A DNA stretch of 64,000 nucleotides from a bacterium (GCA_004562765.1 SFRL01000014.1:6550-70549); one strand, 5' to 3'. Positions 50,481 to 59,617 are shown, counted from the first letter of the stretch. The notes: a model not told the origin generated them from the sequence alone. Numbers and translations are program-made.

Positions 50481-50827
50481 TCGCTTTTTCTTTTTTTCAC
50501 AGGATTTCGTTCTGTCGTGACTTCCAGCAAAATTTCCGGCCAATCTTCCATTGTTGCCAAGATCACCCAGCATCCGTCTTTGGAAAATCTGCAATACGTC
50601 AGCTGCTCCCAAAGAAGTTCTCTAAAATCTGCTTCATAGAGCTCCAGAAGTGCAAACATCACATCAGTCTGCGGATAATTCCGTCCTGCTTCATATTTAT
50701 AGATTGCCTGTACGGAACCGAGGCAGAGATATTCTCGTACATCCTCTACAGACAGATTCTTTTTTTCACGCAGTCTTTTTAGATTTCTACCGACAAGCTT
50801 GCTATCATATTCACGTCTATGTCTCAA
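50453..50827 (-). CDS. XRE-family regulator with C-terminal extension
   Basis: The 124-residue product begins with an XRE helix-turn-helix: VGRNLKRLREKKNLSVEDVREYLCLGSVQAIYKYEAGRNYPQTDVMFALLELYEADFRELL (about 12-72). A 50-residue C-terminal part that I do not recognise follows. The start appears to be TTG at 50827, with a GGAG about 16 bases before it; no in-frame ATG is available, so the exact start is unsure. It converges with the small XRE gene and overlaps it. Confidence 0.8.
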   Translation of the reverse strand: MRHRREYDSKLVGRNLKRLREKKNLSVEDVREYLCLGSVQAIYKYEAGRNYPQTDVMFALLELYEADFRELLWEQLTYCRFSKDGCWVILATMEDWPEILLEVTTERNPVKKRKSDQFAESLSL

Positions 50828-50935
50828 CAGTTCTATTCACTACTCCTTTTTCCCGACATGCAAAATCATTGATTGAATCACCGGCTTTTGATAGATTATA
50901 ACACATCAATATCTGCTTGTCATTGACGCTGTAGT

Positions 50936-51874
50936 TTAAAATGTCGTCCATCTGGTGAATTCTTCATCCGTACATTTGACGTAATGGCTGCCGGAAACGA
51001 GATGATCCGTTCCCTGATCGTAATCAATACCGGAAGTCTTGTAATCGTAACTCTCCGCCACGCGCTGTTTCTCCACGATGGGATTCGGCGCCGGGATCGC
51101 TGACAGAAGGCTTCTCGTATAGGGATGCACCGGATTGCTGAAGATCTCTTCCGTCGTACCCGTTTCCAACAGATGCCCCAGATGAAGTACACCGATGCGG
51201 TCGGAAATGTATTTGACCATGGAAAGATCATGGGCAATAAACAGATATGCCGTTCCCGTCTCCTGCTGAATATCCTTCATCAGATTGACCACCTGCGCCT
51301 GAATGGACACATCCAGCGCAGAGATACATTCATCCGCAATAATCAGCTTCGGATTCATGATCAAAGCTCTTGCTATTCCGACACGCTGTCTCTGTCCGCC
51401 GGAAAACTGATGCGGATAGCGGCTGGCATGCTCCGGTGAAAGTCCTACCTTTGCCAGGATATCCTGTATTTTTTGGGCACGCTCTGCCCGGTTCATATAC
51501 AAATGGTGGATATCCAGACCTTCCCCGATGATGTCACCGATCTTTTTCCTTGGATTCAAAGATGCCATCGGATCCTGAAAGATCATCTGCATCTGTGTGC
51601 GCAGCAGGTGATTTTCATGCATGCTCATCTTTCCGCTGATGTCGGTTCCGTCAAACAGGATCTTTCCTGCCGTCGGATCGTAAAGGCGGATGATACTTCT
51701 TCCGATCGTTGATTTTCCGGAACCGGATTCGCCTACCAGTCCGTACGTCTCCCCCGGATAGATCTGAAAGCTCACATTTTCCACCGCATGAACGGTAAAG
51801 CTCTTGCTCACTTTAAAATACTGTTTTAATCCATCTACCGTCAGAAGGGGTTTTGCATTATAATCCACTGCCAT
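50936..51874 (-). CDS. oppF: Oligopeptide ABC transporter ATP-binding protein OppF
   Basis: Cytoplasmic ATPase of the peptide importer. The 312 residues have Walker A GESGSGKST (about 50-58), signature SGGQRQRVGIARAL (about 158-171), Walker B LIIADECISALD (about 175-186) and the H-loop IAHDLS. HPYTRSLLSAIP near 260 is the oligopeptide-type C-terminal motif. ATG 51874 is chosen because AAGGAGG is nine bases before it and only three bases before the ATG at 51880. Its start overlaps oppD. Confidence 0.95.
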   Translation of the reverse strand: MAVDYNAKPLLTVDGLKQYFKVSKSFTVHAVENVSFQIYPGETYGLVGESGSGKSTIGRSIIRLYDPTAGKILFDGTDISGKMSMHENHLLRTQMQMIFQDPMASLNPRKKIGDIIGEGLDIHHLYMNRAERAQKIQDILAKVGLSPEHASRYPHQFSGGQRQRVGIARALIMNPKLIIADECISALDVSIQAQVVNLMKDIQQETGTAYLFIAHDLSMVKYISDRIGVLHLGHLLETGTTEEIFSNPVHPYTRSLLSAIPAPNPIVEKQRVAESYDYKTSGIDYDQGTDHLVSGSHYVKCTDEEFTRWTTF

Positions 51875-52952
51875 GTGCATTCGCCTCCTTCTTCATCTTT
51901 TCTATTCTTGTTTTCAGTTCTTTGGGCATTTCTGCCTTCGGAGCTCTGGGATCTAACAGCCATGTCGCCGCATAATGTGTGTCTGATACCTGGAACATCG
52001 GCGGATCCGCCTTTTCATCAATCTCCAATGCATACTTGTTACGCGGCGCAAATGCATCACCCGGCTTCTCTTTTAGCAGATTCGGCGGGGAACCCGGGAT
52101 CGTATAGAGACGTTCATCATCGGTATCCAGATCCGGCATTGCAGACAATAGTCCCCATGTATACGGGTGTTTCGGATCGTAAAAGATCTCATTGATCGTT
52201 CCTTTTTCAACGATCTTTCCGGCATACATGACATTCACGTAATCTGCCACCTTTGCAACGACTCCGAGATCGTGGGTGATATAGATAACAGAAATTCCGC
52301 GCTCCTTCTGTACCCGTTTGATCAGCTCAATGATCTTTGCCTGGATCGTTACGTCAAGTGCCGTTGTCGGCTCATCGCAGATCAGAAGATCCGGGTTGCA
52401 CGCCAAAGCGATGGCAATGACCACACGCTGTCTCATGCCGCCGGACAGCTGATGCGGATAGTTTTTCATCCGTTTCTCCGGATCCTCGATCCCTACTTCC
52501 TTTAACAGCTCAACCGCCTTTTCCCACGCTTCCTTTTTTGGTGTCTTGAAATGCCAGATCATGCCCTCCATGATCTGTTTTCCGATCGTCATCGTCGGAT
52601 CAAGACTGGTCATCGGATCCTGAAAGACCATAGCGATCCGCTTACCGTTTATATGTCTGCGGATCCACTTTTTATCCTTTTCCAGTATATTCACTGTTTC
52701 CGGCGAACCGTCAGCATGATGATACGAAAACTCGACTGTTCCGTTTGTCACCGTTGCATTGGATGCCAGTATACCCATAACCGCTTTCATTGTTACTGAT
52801 TTTCCGGAACCGGATTCTCCTACGATCGCAACCGTCTCACCTTTGTACAGATCAATGTTCACGCCACGGATCGCGTGAACAGTTCCAGCCGTCGTCTTGA
52901 AGGAAATATCCAGATCCTTGATTTTTAGAATTTGTTCTCTCTCTTCTGACAT
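51858..52952 (-). CDS. oppD: Oligopeptide ABC transporter ATP-binding protein OppD
   Basis: The second ATPase of the importer, 364 residues. Walker A GESGSGKSVT (about 44-53), an ABC signature LSGGMRQRVVIAIALACNP (about 164-182) and Walker B LLICDEPTTALDVTIQ (about 184-199) are intact, with ITHDLGVVAKVADYVNVMYAG. The C-terminal HPYTWGLLSAMP and GSPPNL segments are typical of OppD, which may carry an iron-sulfur cluster; no Cys pattern for one stands out here. It precedes oppF with overlapping ends. Confidence 0.95.
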   Translation of the reverse strand: MSEEREQILKIKDLDISFKTTAGTVHAIRGVNIDLYKGETVAIVGESGSGKSVTMKAVMGILASNATVTNGTVEFSYHHADGSPETVNILEKDKKWIRRHINGKRIAMVFQDPMTSLDPTMTIGKQIMEGMIWHFKTPKKEAWEKAVELLKEVGIEDPEKRMKNYPHQLSGGMRQRVVIAIALACNPDLLICDEPTTALDVTIQAKIIELIKRVQKERGISVIYITHDLGVVAKVADYVNVMYAGKIVEKGTINEIFYDPKHPYTWGLLSAMPDLDTDDERLYTIPGSPPNLLKEKPGDAFAPRNKYALEIDEKADPPMFQVSDTHYAATWLLDPRAPKAEMPKELKTRIEKMKKEANAHGSGL

Positions 52953-52965
52953 ACAAAAATCCCCT

Positions 52966-54030
52966 TTACATTTCTTTTAACTTCGGATCCAGTGCCTCAC
53001 GCAGACCATCCGCAACCAGATTGAAGCTCAACATCAAAAGTGCCATGACAATGATCGGCGGAAGGATCTGATAAGAATGCGTTGTAAAGCTGTTGAATCC
53101 ATCTGAGATCAGTGATCCAAGCGAACACTGCGGAACCGGAATTCCAAGTCCGACAAAGCTTAAGAATGCTTCCGTGAAAATAGCTGTCGGAATGGAAAAC
53201 ATCACCTGTGTGATGATCGGTCCGATGATATTCGGCAACACTTCCTTAAATATGATAAAGAAGGAATTCGCTCCCAGTGTCCGGGAAGCCAGTACAAATT
53301 CCTGTTCCTTGAGCTTTAACATCTCCGCACGGGCAATACGACTCATGCCAACCCATTCCGTCAGCATCAGGGCAAAGATAATGGTCAGCATACCGGGTTT
53401 TAAGACCAGAAGCAATAATGTCACAATGACCAGTCTGGGAATTCCGTTTGCAACCTCCAGAAAACGCTGCATCAGCATGTCAGTTTTTCCGCCAAAGTAG
53501 CCGGAGATCAGACCATAACTCATGCCGATGATCATATCGATCAGTGCCGCAGCCACCGCAATGATGAGTGATACACGCGCACCGGACCAGGTTCTCGTCC
53601 AGATATCCCGGCCGAAATTATCACTTCCAAACCAGTAATACAGGTCATTCAGCTCTTTTTCCTGATAGTAATTAACCTCTGTCTTGCCAGTTGTCGTCTT
53701 CATGGTCTCTGTACCATCAAAGATTCCGAGCTTTTCCAGCGCTTTTACACGGGGGGCAAAGTTTTTCTGACTCAGATACTGGTCAGAATAAGTAAAATCG
53801 TTCATCCCCGGTCCAATGACCGCAAACACGGAGATCAAAAGGATGAGGACCAGACCGATTACCGCACTTGTCTTTCGAAAGAATCGAACAAACACATCAT
53901 GCCAGAAATTCTGTGCTACAAAGTTTTCGTCTATGGAGAGATCCCCAGCATTCTTTTTCCACTGAAAATCTGTATCGACAGGTATATACGCAGCAGCTCC
54001 TTCTGCTGCGGCAGCAACTTTTTTCTTCAT
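52966..54030 (-). CDS. oppC: Oligopeptide ABC transporter permease OppC
   Basis: Inner-membrane channel subunit, 354 residues. A soluble N-terminal stretch of about 45 residues is followed by a helix (about 54-74) and a long periplasm-side loop with the OppC insert (YYWFGSDNFGRDIWTRTWSGARVSLIIAV). Five more helices include the EAA loop with EWVGMSRIARAEMLKLKEQEFVLASRTLGAN. The inner-membrane permease family is clear. It lies between oppB and oppD in the operon. Confidence 0.95.
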   Translation of the reverse strand: MKKKVAAAAEGAAAYIPVDTDFQWKKNAGDLSIDENFVAQNFWHDVFVRFFRKTSAVIGLVLILLISVFAVIGPGMNDFTYSDQYLSQKNFAPRVKALEKLGIFDGTETMKTTTGKTEVNYYQEKELNDLYYWFGSDNFGRDIWTRTWSGARVSLIIAVAAALIDMIIGMSYGLISGYFGGKTDMLMQRFLEVANGIPRLVIVTLLLLVLKPGMLTIIFALMLTEWVGMSRIARAEMLKLKEQEFVLASRTLGANSFFIIFKEVLPNIIGPIITQVMFSIPTAIFTEAFLSFVGLGIPVPQCSLGSLISDGFNSFTTHSYQILPPIIVMALLMLSFNLVADGLREALDPKLKEM

Positions 54031-54033
54031 CCG

Positions 54034-54969
54034 TCAATCCCCCTTCTTTGCCAGTCGGATCCTCGGGTCGATAATACCATACAGGATATCTACCACGAGC
54101 ATGATACCGATGTACATCGCTGAATAAATAAAACTAAGTGCGATCACCACATTATAGTCATTAGACTGGATCGCATTGACAAGCAGACTTCCGACGCCCG
54201 GAATAGAAAAGATCTTTTCCACCACGAGCGATCCCGTCATCAGATCCACAATGAGCGGAGCCAGCACCGTGATGATAGGGATCAGTGCATTCCGGAGCGC
54301 ATGTCGGAAAATAAGTGCCGCTCCGGACACACCTTTGCTCTCTGCCAACAGCATGTAATCACTGCCAAGCACCTCTAACATCTCGCTTCTTGTAAAACGC
54401 GCAATGGATGCCATCGTAAACATGGAAAGTGATACGCTCGGGAGGACACTGGATTTGAAAAGCGTATCCGCCGAAAACAGCATCGGAAACCAGCGGAGCT
54501 TAAATCCGAAATAGTAGCTCAATGCCAGCGCAAAAACATAAGACGGGACAGAAACGCCGATGACAGATATCACTGTCGCCAGTGAATCCCATATCGTATC
54601 ATGTTTTAACGCTGCCAATAGTCCAAGCAACAGACCCGCCACCGCTCCGATCAGAACCGCACACCCGCCGATACGGATGGAGATGGGCAGTCTGCTCTCG
54701 ATCAGCTGCAGGATGGGTGTGTTTTTGGAAATGTTATAGCTGACACCCATATCGCCGCGCATCATGTTTCCCACATATTTTACAAACTGTACCGGAACCG
54801 GCTGGTCCAGTCCGTATTTTTCAAAAAGTACCGCTCTCTGGTCATCATTCAGTTTTTCATCATTAAAAGGGGACCCCGGCATCAGATGCATCAGGATAAA
54901 CAAAACAAGCAAAATAGCCAAGAGCGTAAACAGCGAGGTACCGATTCTTTTTAATGTATACTTTTTCAC
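54034..54969 (-). CDS. oppB: Oligopeptide ABC transporter permease OppB
   Basis: The 311-residue permease has a first helix at about 10-30 with the typical FILMHLMPGSPFNDEKLNDDQRAVLFEKYGLDQP, then five further helices. MASIARFTRSEMLEVLGSDYMLLAESKGVSGAALIFRHALRNALIPIIT is the EAA-type coupling motif. PGVGSLLVNAIQSNDYNVV follows. oppC starts three bases after its stop. A terminator between oppA and oppB probably reduces its expression relative to oppA. Confidence 0.95.
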   Translation of the reverse strand: MKKYTLKRIGTSLFTLLAILLVLFILMHLMPGSPFNDEKLNDDQRAVLFEKYGLDQPVPVQFVKYVGNMMRGDMGVSYNISKNTPILQLIESRLPISIRIGGCAVLIGAVAGLLLGLLAALKHDTIWDSLATVISVIGVSVPSYVFALALSYYFGFKLRWFPMLFSADTLFKSSVLPSVSLSMFTMASIARFTRSEMLEVLGSDYMLLAESKGVSGAALIFRHALRNALIPIITVLAPLIVDLMTGSLVVEKIFSIPGVGSLLVNAIQSNDYNVVIALSFIYSAMYIGIMLVVDILYGIIDPRIRLAKKGD

Positions 54970-55004
54970 CTTATCCCCTCCCGGTCTTTATGATCAACGA
55001 TATT

Positions 55005-55044
55005 AAAAAGCCGCACTAAAGCAGATCACTTCAGTGCGGCTTTT
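55005..55044 (-). terminator. Intra-operon terminator between oppA and oppB
   Basis: AAAAGCCGCACT (55006-55017) pairs with AGTGCGGCTTTT (55033-55044), with a 15-base loop and T run on the minus strand. It likely leaves oppA mRNA in excess of the oppB-F message, as is common for binding proteins. Confidence 0.85.
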
Positions 55045-55053
55045 CCACCAAAA

Positions 55054-56754
55054 TTACTCGGCTTTTACAGCGTTTTTATAAACTCGGTTTAAAGCAACCG
55101 GATGATACTCCACACCCGTTACCTTTGAGGAAAGCATCTCTGCGTTGCACTGCGTGTACAGCGGGAAAATGACTGCCTCATCCATCACGATCTGCTCTGC
55201 CTCGTACAGCTTTGCCCAGCGTCCTTCCGGATCGGTACACAGATCACCGGTGGTGCACTCTGCAATGATCGCGTCATAATCGGCATTGCTCCAGAAACCA
55301 TAGTTGTTAGAGTTATCTGTTACCCACATGCCAAGGTATGTCATCGGATCTGCGTAGTCAGGTCCCCAGCGGGTCAGACCGATCTGGAAGTTTCCTTCCT
55401 GCATATCCTGTAATCTCTGCTTCTTGGGCTCAACAACAAGATTTAATGTCAGTCCCGGAAGTGTGGTCTCCCACTGCTCTTTGATAACCTGTGCGACCTT
55501 CTGGGGTGCGTCATCCGCATCCAGTACCATGTCCAGCGTGATCTCTGTGACACCAAGCTCGTCTAAGCCCTTCTGCCAGTACTCTGCTGCCTTTGCCGCG
55601 TCTGAAACACATGAATCAGCAAATTTAGACTGATCCTCTGAGAAATCAGATCCGTCAGGACCGGCTGCGAACTGAGGCGGAACTGCTGTGTATGTAGGTG
55701 TAGAACCATCCTTTAAGACATCCGTCGTGATTGCCTCACGATCGATCGCCATTGTCATTGCCTTGCGGATATTTAAGTTTGCAAGCTCCGGTACATCGCG
55801 CACATTGGGAGCCACATACCACATGTAACCTGCGCCGATGGATAAGAATTCCGGATCATCTTTTACCTGATCCACCTGCTCACCGTTGATGAGTGTCGTA
55901 TCCAGATCACCTGCCTGATAACTCATCAGAGCCTGCTGTGAATCCTGGATGACCTGATAGCTCAGACCTGCGATCTGAACCTTGTCCGCATCGTAGTAAT
56001 CAGGGTTCTTGCTCAAGTGAATAGACGTTGCTGCCGGCTCATAGCTGTCAAGCACAAACGCACCGTTGGCAAGTGTTGTCTCCGGACTGGTTGCAAATGT
56101 ATCTGCACAACTGTTGTAAAACTCCTCGTTCACCGGATAATAAGTCGGGAAATACATCAGTGAGAGGAAATAGCTGACCGGAACATTCAGTTCTACCTGA
56201 AGTGTCTTATCATCTACAGCTGTCACACCCAGCTCACTCTTATCCTTCTCGCCTGCAATGATCTCTGCAGCGTTTTTCACCTGACCGATATCACTGAGCA
56301 TGTAAGAATACTCACTTGCATTGTTCGGATCAACCGCTCTCTGCCAGCCAAACACGAAGTCTGCGGCAGTAACCTGTGTTCCGTTGCTCCATTTTGCGTC
56401 CTCGCGAAGATGGAATGTATAAGTAAGACCATCGTCTGATACTTCATAAGACTCTGCGATCGCCGGAACAGCCTGTCCGTCTGCATCCATCTGCATCAGA
56501 CCGTCTGTAAAGTCTGCAATTACCTCAAAGGATGTACCATCCTGTCCGATCTGCGGGTCAATGGATTCTACCGGTGTCTCGATCATCACCTTTAAGTCCT
56601 CTCCGCTTACGCCTGCTGCTCCTTCCGCAGAAGCCTCTTCTGTACCTGATCCCTCTGCGGGCGCTTCTGCAGCATCAGAACCGCCACATCCTACAGGCCC
56701 CACCATCATGGAACAGGCCAGAAGGATCGCCAATGTCATTTTCTTTTTCTTCAT
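55054..56754 (-). CDS. oppA: Oligopeptide-binding lipoprotein OppA
   Basis: Extracytoplasmic peptide-binding lipoprotein, 566 residues. The signal peptide (about 1-22) ends at lipobox VGPVGCGG. After an acidic Ala/Glu linker, the SBP family 5 fold begins: IETPVESIDPQIGQDGTSFEVIADFTDGLMQ and YTFHLREDAKWSNGTQVTAADFVFGWQRAVDP (about 130-165), then NLNIRKAMTMAIDREAI (about 330-346). It is the first gene of the importer and has a strong promoter with a hairpin leader. The C69 dipeptidase upstream could digest imported peptides, though that link is inferred. Confidence 0.96.
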   Translation of the reverse strand: MKKKKMTLAILLACSMMVGPVGCGGSDAAEAPAEGSGTEEASAEGAAGVSGEDLKVMIETPVESIDPQIGQDGTSFEVIADFTDGLMQMDADGQAVPAIAESYEVSDDGLTYTFHLREDAKWSNGTQVTAADFVFGWQRAVDPNNASEYSYMLSDIGQVKNAAEIIAGEKDKSELGVTAVDDKTLQVELNVPVSYFLSLMYFPTYYPVNEEFYNSCADTFATSPETTLANGAFVLDSYEPAATSIHLSKNPDYYDADKVQIAGLSYQVIQDSQQALMSYQAGDLDTTLINGEQVDQVKDDPEFLSIGAGYMWYVAPNVRDVPELANLNIRKAMTMAIDREAITTDVLKDGSTPTYTAVPPQFAAGPDGSDFSEDQSKFADSCVSDAAKAAEYWQKGLDELGVTEITLDMVLDADDAPQKVAQVIKEQWETTLPGLTLNLVVEPKKQRLQDMQEGNFQIGLTRWGPDYADPMTYLGMWVTDNSNNYGFWSNADYDAIIAECTTGDLCTDPEGRWAKLYEAEQIVMDEAVIFPLYTQCNAEMLSSKVTGVEYHPVALNRVYKNAVKAE

Positions 56755-56768
56755 AATATCTGCCTCCT

Positions 56769-56822
56769 AAAAAAAACTAACGCGAAGAAGCGCTCCACTC
56801 ATTGGAACGCCCCCTCGCGTTG
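56769..56822 (-). promoter_or_regulatory. Hairpin and U-tract at the 5' end of the oppA message
   Basis: A two-part stem (AACGCG 56779-56784 with CGCGTT 56816-56821; GCG 90-92 with CGC 108-110; TCCA 94-97 with TGGA 103-106) is followed on the minus strand by eight T (56769-56776) and then the oppA ribosome site. It begins almost exactly at the predicted RNA start, so it may act as an attenuator or a 5' stabiliser. Confidence 0.6.
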
Positions 56823-56828
56823 GTCATC

Positions 56829-56857
56829 AATATAGCACTCTATTTTTTGAATTTCAA
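56829..56857 (-). promoter_or_regulatory. Promoter of oppA
   Basis: Minus-strand TTGAAA (56852-56857), 17-base spacer, TATATT (56829-56834); the start would be near 56822, at the base of the hairpin. Confidence 0.75.
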
Positions 56858-56954
56858 GGGTAACTACTGTTTTTTTACAAATTCCTAAAAAAATTAAGCA
56901 TTTTGGGACATAGCCATAACAACTTCGCATGATTCCTGTCTAAGATTGTCATGT

Positions 56955-58439
56955 CTACGCATCAGATCTCGCAAACGCATTCTTCATACGGCTGCTCAGT
57001 TCAAACAGCACCAGATTCAGTATCGCCTGCGTCTCTTTTTTCAACATTTTGGCAATCTCCCGGTTTGCCTCCATGCGCAGTGCCATTCGCTTTTCTTCTT
57101 CCGGCTCTTTCTCAAGAAGTTCATCATAACGTGCGATCAGTTCATGTCCCTTGGACATGACATGCTCCTGATATCGCTCAATATGAAAGATCGAACTGCG
57201 ATAGGATGCATCCGCCATCGCCGCGATCAGACGGCTGGACCAGTAAAAATTGTCCGTAGAGACCTCTCCTGTTGTGTTAGACAGATATTCCGGAGTGTCC
57301 TCGACATCCGCATAAAAAGGAACCAGCGCATTGAATACATTGGATCCGTATGCGATCCATTCTACGGGCGCATTGTGTGTCTTTTTGTCCGGACGCATCT
57401 GGATCACTGCGACAAAATCATTGCGGTTGATCCCCACCGGGCGGTATGTACCACGCAGAGAATTATCTCCGTAGCTGCCATAGGGATCATACGGCGTTCC
57501 CTGATAGTGTGTGGACAGCGCATATTTCACATCCTCCACCGTAATCTTCTTCTCCGGAACCATGCACCAGGGAATATCATCCGATTCCGGCCGGTAATCG
57601 GCGTTCGGACCATCCCATACCTTTGTGTGGGGATTCAGGCAGCGTTCGATAAACCATGCGCGGGGCGTATTGTATACATGATCCGCGTCATCATGACTTC
57701 CAAAGGCGTCTCGTGGATTCAGTTTGCCGTCCATTGACAGGTCAAGGTGATTTTTTTCGATAAACTCGCGCATATCCGGCGAGCACATATATTCCTTCTG
57801 ACCGTGAAGGGCATCCTCCAGGTCAAACCGGTCCAGTCCCAGCTGATTGGGCATGACCACATACACATCATCCGGCACGCGTCTTGCGATCCAATGATGT
57901 CCTCCGATCGTCTCCAGCCACCAGATCTCATCCGCATCCTGAAAGGCGATCCCGTTCATCTCGTAGGTTCCGTACTGTTCCAACAGACTTCCCAGTCGTA
58001 TCACGCCCTCACGCGCGCTGTGAATATACGGCAGGACCAGATATACGATATCTTCCTCACCGATTCCGCCGGGGATCTCTTCTCTGCCATCCTCCGCCGG
58101 CTGATATTCCACCAGTGGATCCGCACCCAGCACCCGGGGATTGGAGGTAAGTGTCTCCGTCGCTGTCATCGCCACCTGCGCCTCATTGACGCCGCTGGCC
58201 GCCCAGATGCCCTTCCCTTCTACCGCATTCGGCATCGCAGTATAGCGCATCGGCTCATCCGGAAGTGTGATCTCCAGATGTGAGAGTACGGTCTTATAGA
58301 CCTTCTTCTGCTCCTGCGGATGGATGACAACAAATTTCTTCGGCGTAAAATGTCCGGCACCCGAATCGTCATTTCTGGCGATCATCGTAGAACCGTCATA
58401 GGTTGCTTTTTTTCCAACAAGTATTGTAGTACAAGCCAT
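56955..58439 (-). CDS. Peptidase C69 family dipeptidase (PepD-like)
   Basis: Ntn-hydrolase dipeptidase of 494 residues. The mature N-terminus is likely the Cys of MACTTILVGKKATYDGSTMIARNDDSG (residue 3), the catalytic nucleophile of family C69 released by removal of the first residues. GIAFQDADEIWWLETIGGHHWIARRVPDDVYVVMPNQLGLDRFDLED (about 155-200) is characteristic. ATG 58439 follows AAAGGAG by about ten bases; the earlier in-frame start at 58472 would bury the Cys. No signal peptide is seen, so it acts in the cytoplasm. It sits upstream of oppA and may process dipeptides from Opp. Confidence 0.92.
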   Translation of the reverse strand: MACTTILVGKKATYDGSTMIARNDDSGAGHFTPKKFVVIHPQEQKKVYKTVLSHLEITLPDEPMRYTAMPNAVEGKGIWAASGVNEAQVAMTATETLTSNPRVLGADPLVEYQPAEDGREEIPGGIGEEDIVYLVLPYIHSAREGVIRLGSLLEQYGTYEMNGIAFQDADEIWWLETIGGHHWIARRVPDDVYVVMPNQLGLDRFDLEDALHGQKEYMCSPDMREFIEKNHLDLSMDGKLNPRDAFGSHDDADHVYNTPRAWFIERCLNPHTKVWDGPNADYRPESDDIPWCMVPEKKITVEDVKYALSTHYQGTPYDPYGSYGDNSLRGTYRPVGINRNDFVAVIQMRPDKKTHNAPVEWIAYGSNVFNALVPFYADVEDTPEYLSNTTGEVSTDNFYWSSRLIAAMADASYRSSIFHIERYQEHVMSKGHELIARYDELLEKEPEEEKRMALRMEANREIAKMLKKETQAILNLVLFELSSRMKNAFARSDA

Positions 58440-58481
58440 TTTAAACATCTCCTTTATCATCCTATGTGACATTTATATTTT

Positions 58482-58658
58482 TTAATTCGAAAGTAATTCA
58501 TATTGCATCAGCTCATATTTCAGTTTACTTCCCTCCATGATCTCCGGCGGAAGCAATGCCCGCGCCACAAGCTTTAAGTCGTCCGTCTCGATGTCCGTCC
58601 GCCGCAGATGCGCATAGTCACCATCGATACTGGCTACCTCATAATACCATGTTTCCAT
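58482..58658 (-). CDS. Small hypothetical protein (58 residues)
   Basis: A short acidic protein, METWYYEVASIDGDYAHLRRTD followed by IETDDLKLVARALLPPEIMEGSKLKYELMQYELLSN. It has no signal or membrane segment and I recognise no family. GAGGAGG lies about ten bases before the ATG at 58658, and the gene fits the gap between the FKBP fusion and the dipeptidase, so expression is plausible. The frame is open end to end on the same strand as its neighbours. Confidence 0.6.
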   Translation of the reverse strand: METWYYEVASIDGDYAHLRRTDIETDDLKLVARALLPPEIMEGSKLKYELMQYELLSN

Positions 58659-58718
58659 GAATGTCATTCCTCCTCTGTATCCGTCATTTTCTTGGCTGGT
58701 GATAAAATGATCTTCATC

Positions 58719-59570
58719 TTACAGCACTTCAACCAGCTCGATCCTGAAGTTCAGTTCCTTGCCGGCCATCTCGTGGTTTGCATCAAAAGTGATCATTGTA
58801 TCATCCTTTGCAGTCACCTTCACAGGGATCGGCTGTCCATAGTCACTGGTCAGATAAACCTGCTGTCCTACGCTCAGATCCTCTGCACCCGGCACCTCAG
58901 CGATAGCTGCCGAAATAATTGCTTCGGGATTCGGCTGTCCGTATGCCTCCTCCGGCATCAGATGCACATCTACGATCTGTCCTACTTCCATATCTGCAAC
59001 GGCCTTGTCAAAGCCCAGGATCATCATGCCTGCTCCGCAGACAAATTCCAACGGTTCGCCACGGTCATAGGAAGAGTCAAACTGCTCGCCGTCATTAAAC
59101 GTGCCTCTGTAATGTGCTCGCACTGTTTTTCCCACATTGCGCCCTTCAAACGCCGGCTTTGAGGAGCCACATCCGCCGTGACATCCACCGCCACAGGAAT
59201 GACCTTCGCCATGATCTCCGCAAGTATGTCCTTCTCCGTGATGGTCACAATTCACTCCGGTCGATGTCAGTTCACCCTTCAGGTATGCTTCTACCGCTGC
59301 ATCGGTATCACCTTCTGCTCCGGCGCAGACCTCAATACCGGCCTCCTCTAATGCAGCCATGGCTCCGCCGCCAATGCCTCCGCAGATCAGGGCATCGATC
59401 GTGTTGTCTGATAAGAGTCCTGCCAGTGCTCCGTGTCCGACACCGTTTGCCTGAATCACTTCACTGTTTACTACCTTTTCATCTTCGACCTCGTAGATCT
59501 TAAACATCTCCGTGTGTCCAAAGTGCTGGAATACCTGTCCGTTATCATAAGTAACTGCAATTCTTTTCAT
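58719..59570 (-). CDS. NifX/NifB-like domain fused to SlyD-type FKBP isomerase
   Basis: A 283-residue two-domain protein. Residues about 1-107 match the dinitrogenase iron-molybdenum cofactor fold (MKRIAVTYDNGQVFQHFGHTEMFKIYEVED; ALICGGIGGGAMAALEEAGIEVCAGAEGDTDAAVEAYLKGEL). A His/Cys-rich linker (about 108-138), with GEGHTCGDHGEGHSCGGGCHGGCG, looks like a metal-binding tail. Residues about 145-283 are SlyD-like FKBP with an inserted flap domain (VRAHYRGTFNDGEQFDSS; VDVHLMPEEAYGQPNPEAI; ITFDANHEMAGKELNFRIELVEVL). ATG 59570 follows GAGGAG. Prolyl isomerase or chaperone action with metal sensing or delivery is inferred; SlyD of other bacteria binds Ni and Zn. Confidence 0.88.
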   Translation of the reverse strand: MKRIAVTYDNGQVFQHFGHTEMFKIYEVEDEKVVNSEVIQANGVGHGALAGLLSDNTIDALICGGIGGGAMAALEEAGIEVCAGAEGDTDAAVEAYLKGELTSTGVNCDHHGEGHTCGDHGEGHSCGGGCHGGCGSSKPAFEGRNVGKTVRAHYRGTFNDGEQFDSSYDRGEPLEFVCGAGMMILGFDKAVADMEVGQIVDVHLMPEEAYGQPNPEAIISAAIAEVPGAEDLSVGQQVYLTSDYGQPIPVKVTAKDDTMITFDANHEMAGKELNFRIELVEVL

Positions 59571-59617
59571 GATTTTCTCCTCATCCTTTGTATATATTTT
59601 TTTCATCTGTCCCGGAA

